Program-made: the position numbers and the translations under genes
In this document: positions 26,324 to 37,190 of the stretch, piece after piece
How positions within the stretch are numbered: the first letter of the stretch is position 1
Layout: every line of letters begins with the position of its first letter
Notes under the pieces: generated by a model
What the model saw: the letters and a program-made list of their open reading frames with translations, nothing else
Databases searched by the model: none
What the model was told of the DNA's origin: nothing
Assembly (NCBI GenBank): GCA_027886175.1
Contig: JAJNNQ010000024.1
Location: 31,599,001-31,663,000, forward strand
Reading direction: 5' to 3'
Length of the DNA stretch: 64,000 bases
Source of the DNA: Phylloscopus collybita
Taxonomy: Eukaryota; Chordata; Aves; Passeriformes; Phylloscopidae

Positions 26324-29300
26324 CGCTAAAGAAAAGGAATAAAAATCCAGATTATATATCTGAAGTAGTGTCTCAAAAATATTAACTGTGAAACAGGAGA
26401 AAAACAGAAAATATGCTTGAAGTGATTAAGCATTGAGTATTCCAAAAGAGATAGCCAAAGACCTTGGACAGAGACCACTAACTCCCCACTGGGCATTTGT
26501 CCCTAGATGAATCCACAAATACAAATGTTGGGGGGAAAAAACAAACTATGTCAGTTCAGTGCACTATGATGAAGAGTTCCAGCTCTGACTGGTGAGCATG
26601 TCTTCATTAAACTTTTATTTTTAACATTTGCATCCAAGCAACTAGTTTTCACTGGGCTTGTAAGAAAACTTTCTTTTCCCAAAGGCCAGCTTTCACAGAG
26701 GAAGAGGAAGTCAAAATATCTGCCTGGCTTCTTGCTGGCCTCTATGGAAGTAGTAAATAAAACTATCCATGTATTAAAATTCAGATGCCCAAAGTAAGCA
26801 GGCATATTCATTTATTCGCCATCATGCTCTTAAATGTGAAAACACTAATGAAAAACAACTGACAGGATATTTATTGCCTAAATCTAAGCAGCTCTTAGGG
26901 GTCCATACTAAAAAGGCAGGATGAAGGTAAAATGGGCCTTCTAAGTGCTGCTAAGATCCTTGAGAGAAAAGCCACTCTAGGTAAAGATTTAAGCAGAAAT
27001 ACATCTTTTCCTCTTGCTTCATTGCTTTGGATGCTCCCTTTTTAATGTATTTAAGAAGTCAAAAGCCAAGAGCTGCCTGGAAATGCAAACTTCCTATAGA
27101 GGGACACTGAATTTAGGGGCAGCAATCATCATGGAAATCACTGTTGCAGAATAATCACAAGATCATCAGAAATGAGAGCACCCTGCCTGTAGCCTCTGCC
27201 AAGAACCTTGTGTCTTCAGAAACTGTTGGCCTACACAATACCTGAGCAGGATGGTGGTACAAGTGTGCATGAGTATCTGAGTGGGTGTTTTCCTCACTAA
27301 GTCTGTCTTTATCTCTCCAAATTACCAATGAATCATTACTGCATACAAAATACAGCTTGGCCAGTTACATATTTTGGGCTAAAACCCTGGCTAATGTGTG
27401 TGGCTGCAGCATGAGGTTTTATAGATGTCTACATGTACACTGGACAGACACTAGCACTTACAGAACTTGTACTAGAACTATTACAGAACTGTTTAGAACT
27501 ATTCCACCAGTATTTTGACTTATTTCTAAAACATTATTTGTTAATTCAGGGATGTAAAAACTATTGTTAAGAAGGAGCATGCAACACATTCCAAATGTAG
27601 TGAAGTCAAAACTGAGCTGAGTCCATCTGACTGCAAAGAATCACATAATCATTTCTGTTGGAAAATGCCTCTAAGCACAATTTATTGTGCTGCATTGTTC
27701 CAAGTACTGAAATTAAATGTGATTAACTATATTGATAACAGCATTATATTAGTAAGTGGTGTAACATGACGTTCTGGCAGGAGATATTGCCAATTCACAT
27801 GAGCTGTTCCATTTGTAGACAAATTATTTGCACTGGAAACCACTTCCCCCTGAAGTAAAAGTCTGGAAAAAACAGTTAAACAGTGAATATACCCCTTTTA
27901 ATTGTCTTATCTTTCAAGTTTTCCTAATGACTCACTGCTAAATGGAGCTAATTTCAGCTGGTGAAATCAGGTTGACAAGAACATCTTTAAAGTACACCAT
28001 TTTCACAAAAAAAAAAAAAAAAACAACCTTGAAATATTCTGCCTCCTCCAAAAGTCCTTGCTAAAAATGTAACTTCTGAAAAAAAATCAAAACCTTTTAT
28101 CTGGCTGAAAACTAACAACAATTTGGCTTAAAGTCTAAAATACACTCTCTATTTCTAGTTTTTCAAGGAATGTTACATCTTTAACCTAAGTTAAAGGATT
28201 TTGAGATGCAAATTAAACATTCTCTTCAAATAGGAATTAATTTTTCATGGAAAAAATGTTAGTATTAAATTTCAGTCTACTCAACCACAGACCGTAGAGG
28301 ACCCAAGTTAAGGCAGAGTTCACCAGAAGACAGAGAGACAGATTCCAAGTGTGTCCTTACTTATTTGGCCCTTGGTTTAAAGCCGGGTTGGCACAAATTA
28401 TTGTCTTCAAAACTTTCAGAATTTCTCAAACTAAAAACTTTTCCTTGGAAAATACCTTCACTTGAGTCAGCAGGACAGGTTTTATGGGGCAAGAGCATGT
28501 CAGTGAGGCACAGGAGTATTTAATTTGCTAGTCCACTGCTTTCCCACTGCAAAAAGTAATGGTAAAACACGATACTAAAAGAATCATATTTTCCTATATG
28601 CAGAACAAGATAACCTTCATGTTATCTGCTCCACACAGCTAACTTCCAAGGCCTTGGAAACACATATAAACAAATCCACTTATCTATGTTTGATTAGGAG
28701 GCTGGGTGTACTTCATCCTGTTCAGTTCTACAAAAAATTTCTTGCTATGCAAACAACTGAAAATGCATCACTACAGATTCTTAATTGGGTTTTAATTCAC
28801 TACTGCTTTTGAATAGAGATACAACTTTCACTTTCTCTGTGAGCCACTTACTCAGAAAGTTATCTTTACAATTGTGAGGATCCCTGACTTCATTTATGCT
28901 GGTCTTTAATTAATGGAAATTCCCCAGCAAGACCCTTCACTTTCCTTGACACCCCCTCTGTGAGACTGAGGAATACGATGGATCCAAAATCTTTAAACTC
29001 GGTTTCAATCAGACACAGACATCCTGGTGTTTCCGCATGGATTAGGTCATGAACAGTGGAATCAATTATGTTTTTACATCAGGTTTAACTTGAACTGCAT
29101 TTTTCAACATGAGAAATAAAACCCCATAGATGTGTTACTCCCAACTTATGTGTTGGGACTATATCTTCGTCTATATTTAGACTGCAAATTAGCGAACAGT
29201 GGAGAAGAAGTCAGGGCAGATCATTATACTCTTTACTCCTCCATTTATCCACCATTTACCCACCTAAAAAATCATGATAGGATATCATTTGTCAGTGAAC

Positions 29301-29775
29301 AGAAATGGGAGGAAAAGAGAGACCTGTTAGAAGCAGCACATTCATCCTGTGGTCTGAAGAAACCACAAACAAAGCTTGTAGAGTGATGCTCTTAAGTGCA
29401 TTTGTTTCTGCCGCTTGTTTTACTGTTATCTTCTAGTCCACCATAAGATAAGAGGAAAGGGTGCTGGTGGGGGCAGAGGTAGTTCACAAGGAACCAAACA
29501 GATCTCATTCATTTCAGCAGCAGTGAACTTAAGTCTTCGAGAGCTGGCAGACCATGAGACTGTAAACTATTACTGCCCTAAATCTTGCTTGCTACTTAAT
29601 CCATTCACATAAATGTATCTGCCTTTTTGTACCTCAGAATTTGGCTTTTGATTTCTTTTCTTGATTTCATGAAATATGAGAATTTAGTTTGGAGAAGATC
29701 AACATTTAATTTTCACTCTTATACTTTTGGATGTAATGGATCCCTTTTGATCTGTACAGTTACTGAAATTGTAAT

Positions 29776-29802
29776 TGTGGGTTGTTCTCAGAACAACCCA
29801 CA
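29776..29802. repeat. Near-perfect palindrome, 13-bp arms and 1-base centre
   Basis: The left arm TGTGGGTTGTTCT and right arm AGAACAACCCACA are exact reverse complements around a single C. The centre reads TTCTCAGAA, which fits the STAT/GAS consensus TTCNNNGAA. Function is unknown. Confidence 0.9.
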
Positions 29803-30279
29803 GAAAACCAATAAATTTTTACCCATGCATCAGTATAATTCACGTATTCTAAAAAGAAAAGCGAAACTAAGCTGAAAGCTACTGTTGAAAACCACAAAGT
29901 TGCAACGAAGAAAATAGAAGAGTGCATTAAATTAACCAAAGCGTTCCAGAGGGATTTCACCATTCTCCCAATTGTGACACTACCCACGTTTCACTACATG
30001 CAGTCATTTTACTGGTGTATATTAAGAAATCTATTTCCCTGGTAGCAGTACATTTCTTTTATAACTGTCATGTGCAGTCATCACCAGTATCAAGAAAGAC
30101 AGAAAATTAAATCAGAGATCACATAAGTGCTACAGCAGAGTAAGAGTGACACCAAACTATTGCAGGGGCACACAGGAATCCTTTCTACAAACACCAGGAA
30201 CAGCGCTGCCTTCCTCTTCAACAGCACTTGGTGGGCCTGAAGGCAGCCACCAGCCACAAGCTCAGTTCCTTCTGTATCT

Positions 30280-31220
30280 GCAGGGGAGCCAAAACCAGCG
30301 TGGCAGCCGCTGAGGTGGCCAGGCGGTGCAGGGATTTCTGTCTGACAGCGTCTGTCAGCCCCGGCACGAAGCTGCTACACGAGGCACGGCGGGAGCGGCA
30401 GCACAACGACTCCCCCCGTCACCGGCACTTTTGGGCACCACCTTTGGGAAACATTCCTGGCGTGGGAGGAGTCACGACAGCCGCAGCCCCGGCACCGAGC
30501 TGTCGCTCCCCACGCCGGCCCCGGCCCCCCGGCGGCGTTGGCTCCATCGCCGTGCGGGGGCTGCACCAGCCTGCTGCCGGCCGCTTCCAGCCACCCTCCC
30601 GCCACCTTCCAGCCTGGCAGCCAGCTGAGGGAGGGTCAAGGGCAGCCCCTGCCCCGCTGCCACCCTGTCGGGCCGCCGCTGCCCTGGGGATGGGGCGCGT
30701 TCCGGAGCCCGCCCGGCCCCGCCGGGCCCTGTGCCCGCCGACCCCGCGCAGGAAGAGCGGCTTGCGGCACGGCGGGGCTCGCCTGGGACACCGAGCCTTG
30801 CCTGCGACACCGCGGCTCTTCCCCGGGGGCCGCGGGGAGGACGGTCCGGCCGGGCACGGAGCTCGCCGTCCCCTGGCCCGGCCCGCGGTGCCGCCCCGAC
30901 TCACCTCCTGCCCCTCGGGCTGGCCCGGCCGGCGCGACCCGGGCTGCAAGCGAGATTGCGGAAAGGCTGAAACCACTTTCCTAACTTTGTTTTGAGCACG
31001 GGTGACATAATCGGGCGAGGCGGGCTGTGCCCCAGGGGCGGGACGGCCGGCCCGGCCTCTCCCTCCCTCTCCACCTGCAGCCGGAGCCCGGGTGCCCCGC
31101 CCGGTCTCACCTCACCTTGGGCGAGAGCGACTCGCCCTCGGCGAGATCAGAGAGCCAGGGGAAGGCGAGGAGGGTGAGCCTTCCCCGGTCCCTCTTGCAG
31201 CCAGGACGGTGTGTGTGATG
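30280..31220 (-). promoter_or_regulatory. CRACR2A: CpG island, probable CRACR2A promoter and non-coding first exon
   Basis: A stretch of high G+C and many CpG in otherwise AT-rich DNA, lying upstream of CRACR2A in its orientation. Two good minus-strand donors are present: AGGAG/gtgagt with the exon ending at 30905, and CCAAG/gtgagg ending at 31116. Either would splice to the ATG exon acceptor near 21454. Transcription should begin within roughly 30.95-31.25 kb. Long open frames on both strands here (such as 30228-30995) reflect the scarcity of stop codons in GC-rich DNA and are not called as genes. Confidence 0.75.
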
Positions 31221-34040
31221 GTTTTCTAGGGTAAGGGAAACCTAAATGGGCCAGGGCAGGAGGGTTTGAAAGGGCATCGGAACGCCCATCCACAGCAAGG
31301 TGCTAAGGTGGTGACCAGTCCAAATGGACCTCCTAGGATCTCCCCACCTTGTGACCTCAAACTCTCCAAGTTCTATTTGCAGAAGGTGGTAGCAGGCGAC
31401 AGAATTGGTTCACATTCGATTCAAAGGTTTCACTTAGTCCAAAGTAAATTTTGAAAAATACCCACTTCTGGGATCAGGTTTTCCAAGTAGTTCCAGAAGA
31501 AGAGAAAAAAACTTCAACATAATTTCCATCACTTGGGAGAAAAGTCTCCCAAGTGCAGAAGAGCTTCTAGGGCACGGTGCCCAAGGAAGGCTTCACCTCC
31601 CTCTTCCTGATCAGGTGATTTGGTGGCAGACACGTCTGTGACATCAACTGCACTTATCTGTTTCGTGTCCTCATCCATGCTCTCCACAGATTCAACAACT
31701 GTCCCAAGGTAAATCTCCACACACTCAAGGCACTCCTTTTCACCATGTACAAGCCCTCCTACTTGCCTTCCCAATCCATCTTTCCTGTCACCCTTCGGGC
31801 TTATCTCCCTAAAGTAAGGTACAATCCCAGAGCCCTGGTAAACAGCAAATCTTGCAGCTACAAATATGGGGAATATGAGGAAGACCAGCAGGAAGTCTGC
31901 CAAACACAGGCACGTACATAAGCCTGATAAAACTACTTACAATGCACTACAAGTAATCGTTTAAAGCAGTTATTGAACACTGAGTAGATTATGTGCTTTT
32001 AACTAGGATGGCTTCTGCAAAGGGAAATATTACTTCACTCATTACAGTGATTGTAGGCTCGAACAAGGCAAGAGTGAGTGTGGATTTACCATGCAGTAAA
32101 GTGCTACTTGATAGTTACTGCTCACACCAATGCTCTGTAAAAGAGGTAAATATTTGAAATCTGGTTACTACAGCAGCTGCCTTATATGTACTGTGGGTGA
32201 AAACAGGCACACAGGTACTTATCATGAAATCATCAGCATGCTGAATAGCTGTAATACTCTGCACATGCTGATTTGACTCAGCCTAACTTTTTTTTTTAAC
32301 CTTTTGCTAAGTGAGTAAAATAGTGGGTAAAATACAGCACTGCCCTTCTTTTAAAGGTGTGGGCAACCTCACAAGACTTTCAGAGAAAGGAAGGCACACT
32401 ACCAGCCACAAGGTACTAGACTTAATTCAAAAGCTTGAGAAGAAACTGAAGACAGCATATTGAAGGTTTCAGAACAGCAGAGAACTTGTGACATGCATGG
32501 AGAGAAAAGCTCACTGAAATGGCATTTGCAGACTTTGTGGTAATTTTCATGTATTAAGACTCCAAGGAATATATCTTAAAATTGAAGACTCCTTAGGTAT
32601 CTTGTTGCAACCAATCATTCCATTTTCATCCTTACCATTCAATATGAGGCAGTTTAGACTTCCCAGTTTCTGTAAGAAAATTGTGGGGCCTACTAAGCAA
32701 TAGTAGAAAAGCTCATCAATTAATTTTTCTAGGTCTTGTCTGGACAGCTAATGCTGTTCTTATACATATCTGTGAATACTTTGGAGTATAGCCTTAGGGA
32801 GCCAGCTAGAAATGGTCCATTGCTGTCTGGTTTCATTCTCTCTCATAGCAAAAAGTTATGGATTGTGTTGCACTCATGTACTGCTGTGATTTCTTTCAGC
32901 AGCTTCTGATCATATACCTTCATATGCATCCCATTCCCTGGCTGGTGATGGTGAAGACAAAGACCCTAATGGGCTTGAGCAGCCACAATTTGTGCTTCAT
33001 GAACAGCCAGAATCAAATTCATTACCATATCTCTCTTCTGAAGCAAGTGGATTGAAAAGCAGTAAACTCATATACTGTGATGTCAGAGATTGTGATGCTA
33101 ACTGCAAAGAGAAAAGAATAGCCAAAGAATAAATGTGCACAGATTGCACTGACTGCAACACAAATTACAGTGCTAAATGGAATACTTGAAAGAATTAAAC
33201 CCTTTTATATGGGTCTAAAATTGGTCATCTATGAAATGTAGACATAAACTCACTAGATTTTCTTCAGGGACTAAAACCAGGAGATTTTGAAAAATACTGG
33301 TGTGCAAAACATATTGTCTGGAGCTAGGATCCTTCTGACTGCTATGTTTAACGTACAGTGAGTTAGAAACTGGATGACAGTTTCTACCACTGGGTTATAC
33401 AAATGCCAGAACTACAAACAGAAACATGTGGTAGGCAGAAGACAGCTTGCAGCTCTTAAATCAGGAAATGCCAAGTGCAATATAAAAATAAAACCACCAC
33501 CCTTTAAATAAAATAGGCTGTATTTCACAGTTTATTTAGGGTGATGTGTGTTTATTCCAGTCTGCAAAGCCATCATACTGCCAGGATGCAAGGGGTCATT
33601 TTCTTCTGCATTTAGGCTGTCAGTAGCAGGCCTATTTTTCCTTTCCACTCTAATGCAGCTTTTAATTGCCTATGAAATTGCACCACCCTGAGGGAATTTC
33701 ATACTAACATTCAAAATCGTGTTTTCCTTCTTTATGCTTAAGGATCAGAGGAAAAGTTACAGAACTGGAGTCATACTGCAAGAAGTTTGCAGATTTACAG
33801 TAAACTTTAACAGAAATTTACAGCAAAATGGAAATTGCATTAAGTGACAGGTAAAAAAACAACAGGTATTCCAGCTTGATCAGCACTAGAGTCATCTTGC
33901 TTGACAGAATAAGGGAGATACACGTTAGACTTCAGGCTCATGTCATCTGCAGTGCAGTATGAGTTTGATTGGGCTACACTGAAAATGTAAATACAAGTCT
34001 TTTCTAAAATTCAAGGTTTATTTACAGAATTAATCTGCCT
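31117..34040. other. Intergenic region between CRACR2A promoter and CR1 cluster
   Basis: The first 300 bases (31211-31500) may be an LTR fragment: the segment starting tgtgatggttttc resembles passerine LTR termini from memory, with low confidence. A minus-strand frame at about 31930-31529 follows, with a hydrophobic start and an acidic C-terminal half, ending at a perfect hairpin (31531-31554). From 32 to 34 kb I see only AT-rich sequence with no gene, RNA or clear repeat. Confidence 0.5.
31531..31554. repeat. Perfect inverted repeat, 10-bp arms and 4-base loop
   Basis: The arms ACTTGGGAGA and TCTCCCAAGT are exact reverse complements around AAAG. The first base of the left arm overlaps the stop codon of the minus-strand frame described for this region. 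Confidence 0.9.
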
Positions 34041-34620
34041 GTCATCTATTCCAACCAACCCCTTGCTCACAGCAAAGTCAGGTTGTCCAGGGCCTCGTCC
34101 AGTATTTTTCAAAATTTTAATATTTCCAAAGATGGAGACGCCACAACCTCCATGGGCAATCTGTTCTAGTGCTTGTCATTGCACACAGTAAAAATATTGG
34201 TTTTTTATATTTAGGTGGAGTTTCCTGTATTTCAATTTGTGTCCATTGCCTCTTGTCCTTCCACTTTGCAGTATTCAGAAGAGACTAGCTTTGTCTTTTT
34301 ATACCCTCCAACCAAGTATTTATACACATTGATAAAACTCCGTCCCAGGCCTTCTTTCCTTAAGGCTAAACAGTCTCTCAGTATCTTCTCAAATATTTCA
34401 AACCTTTAATCATATTAGGAACTGTTCTCTGGATTCACTGCAGTACATCCGTGTCTCATACTGGGAAACCCAGGACCGTCTACAACACACTGGATGTGGT
34501 TGAGTGCTCAGTAGAAGGGAAGGATCATCTTCCTCAATCCTGCCAGAGACACTCCTCCACTCCAAGGGAACTTGGCCAGCTCCCTCCCTCGGGGATGCGA
34601 CCCACCAGGTTCCACAGACT
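34041..34620 (-). mobile_element. CR1 fragment (3' part), minus orientation
   Basis: On the plus strand it reads as reversed CR1: tctattccaaccaaccccttgc, then gatggagacgccacaacctcc, ggcaatctgttctagtgct and aggctaaacagtctctcagt. It runs into the region for the C-terminal part of ORF2 before being cut off by the next copy at about 34622. Confidence 0.85.
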
Positions 34621-34621
34621 T

Positions 34622-37095
34622 AGAATCACAGAATATCTCAAGTTGGAAGGGACACATAATGATCAATAACTCCAAATCCCTGCTCCCCCCAGGACTACCT
34701 AAAACTAAATCATACAACTAAGAGCATCATCCAGGTGCTCCTTGAACTCTGACAGGTTTAGTTCCATCATCAGTTTCCTTGGGGAGCCTGTTCCAGTGAT
34801 CGACCGCCTTCTCAGTGAAGGGCCTTTGACTAATGTTAAATCAGAACTTACCTGGTGCAGCTTCACTGCCTTTCCTTGTGTCCTGTTGCTGGTCACCAGA
34901 GGGAGGAGATCAGCCCCTCCCCTCTACTGCTTGCCTTCAGGAAGCTGTAGACTGTGATGAGGTCATCCCCCAGCCTTCTCTTCTCTAAGCTAAACAAACC
35001 AAGGCAACCTCAGCCACTTCCTCCTTGCCTTTGAGACCTGTCACCCTTTGAGACTTTTGTCACCCTCTTCTGGATGCACTCCAATAGCTTTGTGTCCTTC
35101 CTTTATTGTGGCACCCAAAACTGCCCCCAGGACTGGAGGAGAGGCTGTCCCAGTGCAGAGCAGAGGGGACAATCCCTTCCTTGCCTGGCTGGCAATGTTG
35201 TGTCCGATGCACCCCAGGGCACACTTGGCCCTCCTGGCTGCCAGGGCACTGCTGGCCCATGTTCAACTTGCCAGGGTCCCCCAGGACCCTTTCCACAGTG
35301 CTGTTCTCCAGTCTCTCATCCTCCAATTTGTATGAATAATCAGGATTATTGTGTCCCACAAGGAGAATCCAGCACTAGGTCTAGTTAGATTTCATACAGT
35401 TGGTGATGGCTCAGCTTTCCAGATCTCTCTGCAGGACCTCTTTACCCTTGAGGGAGTCCACAGCTCTTCCTAATTTAGTATCATTGACAAACTTATTTAT
35501 TGTACATTTGATTCCTGTGTCCAGATCATTTATGAAAACACTGAAGATCACTGGCTGTAAAATCGAGCCCTTGGGAATGCCAGTGGTGACTGGCTGCCAG
35601 CCTGATGTAACCCCATTTACCCAACATATTATGGATTTGTCTATCTTTGTGCTGGTTCAGTTGATTCAGAGTAGTATCAAAAGCTTGGTAATATTCCAAA
35701 ACTCCACATTTACTGGCTTCCTTTGGTCAATTAGGTGTGTGACCTCATAATGAAATGAAATTAAGTTTGTTAAGCCAGACTTTCCCCTTGTGAACCTTTG
35801 CTCACTATAATCAATGACTGGATTGTCTCTCAAAAACCTCCTCCATAACTTTACCAGGCACTGATAAGTAAGACTGGCAGGTCTATCATGACCAGGGTCT
35901 TCCTTCTTACCCTTCTTGAAACATTGCCAGCTTCCAGTTGACTGGGACCTCTCCAGACTCCCGAGACCACTGAAGAAAAATAATGTAGAGAGGTCTCAGT
36001 GATAACTTTGGCCAGCCCCATCAGTATCCTGGGATGAATCCTGACAGGCTCCATAGATTTATGTGCATCCAGCTTGAACAGCTACTCTTGAACAAGTTCA
36101 GGGGCAGCTGGGAGTTCATCATCCCCTCATTCCTGGTCTTCCAACACAGGTCTCCTGGGATCCCAGAGCCCATCATTGGCGTTAAAGACAGAGGCAAAGA
36201 AGGCATTAAATACCTCTGCATTGTCTATATCCCTCCTTGTGAGGTGACTGACCCTGTCAATCAACAGTGTTCTCTCTGATTCTGTTTGCTCTTAATGTAC
36301 TTTAAAAAGCCATTTTTTGTCCTTCACAGTTCTGGCCAGCTTGAACTCTGATCAAGCTTTGCATGAATTTTTTCCCTGCAGTGCCAAACAGGACCTCTCT
36401 AGTCCTCCTGTTCCTGCTTCCAGTGCCTGTAGTTTCTTTTTGCCTAAAGAAAAATCCCTGTTCAGCCAAGGCAGCCCTTTGCACTGCTTGCTTGACTTCC
36501 CTTCCTTTGGAATTGCCTGCTCCTGTGGTCTTAAGAGATGGCTCTTAGAAAGTGACCAGCATTCATGAATACCTTCAGAAGCAGATCCCTAGAGGTCCAT
36601 ACTAGCTAGCTCTTTCAGCAGCCCAGAACTTGTTCTTCCCATATCCAGGGACACAGCTTTCCTAGTGTTTTTTTCTCCAAACACCAACGATTTGAAACAC
36701 AACTACTTCGTTGTGTGATCAAGACAGCCACCAGTCACCACTTCACCCCTGAGACCCTTTTTGTTTACAAACAGCAAAGCTGGGAGGGCACCTGTCCTAG
36801 GTGGCTCCCTTAGTCCCTGTGCCAAGAAGTTATCTTCCATGTGCTTCAGCAATTTCCTGGACCTGTTTGTTTCTTCTGTATGAAACTAACCAGTTGATGC
36901 CTGGGAAGTTAAAATCTTCCATAAGGACAAGGGCAGATGAACTGGAGATATCCCTCAACTCCTCCTTGAATAATTCATCATCGTTGTTGTTGTCTCTTCT
37001 GGCTGCTTTGGCGTTCCTCACCCTGCCCAGGGAAGCTCAGGACAGCATTGCTGTTTTCCCCCTTAGCCACCTTTCTGTGCTGCCACCACTTCCTT
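34622..37095 (-). mobile_element. Long CR1 copy with decayed reverse transcriptase and endonuclease
   Basis: It starts with the reversed CR1 3' end (aatcacagaatatctcaagttggaaggg), as in its neighbour. It extends about 2.5 kb through reverse transcriptase remnants (minus frames near 36054-35851 with IHPRILMGLAKVI) to endonuclease remnants (37021-36830 with ALVLMEDFNFPGINW, where CR1 elements have the conserved DFN-P-I-W block). The frames are broken by stops and frameshifts, so it is a dead copy. Parts of the 5' end are missing. Confidence 0.88.
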
Positions 37096-37099
37096 TGGA

Positions 37100-37190
37100 T
37101 GTTTAAGTTCAGTCAGGATCTTCTTGTTCGTCCATGAAGGCATCTTGACACTTTTGCTTGACTTTCTGGGTGTTGGGATGGAACATTCTC
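37100..37190 (-). mobile_element. Short additional CR1 segment, out of element order
   Basis: The reversed sequence cttgttcgtccatgaaggca, then gacacttttgcttgactttct and gttgggatgg, matches the CR1 stretch between reverse transcriptase and endonuclease. It lies outside the endonuclease part of the neighbouring copy, so it must belong to another copy or a rearrangement. Confidence 0.65.

Larger units (their letters stand above)
21455..30904 (-). other. CRACR2A: CRACR2A intron 1 (5' UTR intron)
   Basis: About 9.4 kb between the non-coding first exon in the CpG island and the ATG exon. It contains a G/T-rich tract (about 23329-23428), a 51-base poly(A) (24971-25021), an A/C simple tract (26249-26323), an A run near 28009-28023 and a near-perfect 27-bp palindrome (29776-29802). 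No other gene recognised. Confidence 0.65.

Noticed and set aside
30228..30995. 255-codon plus-strand frame, plus several overlapping frames on both strands
   Set aside because: They lie in the CpG island, where stop codons are rare. Composition is Pro/Arg/Gly/Ala-rich on every frame, with no domain.
36830..37021. Endonuclease-like reverse frame as a possible host gene
   Set aside because: The DFN-P-I-W block and its context show it is a decayed CR1 element.
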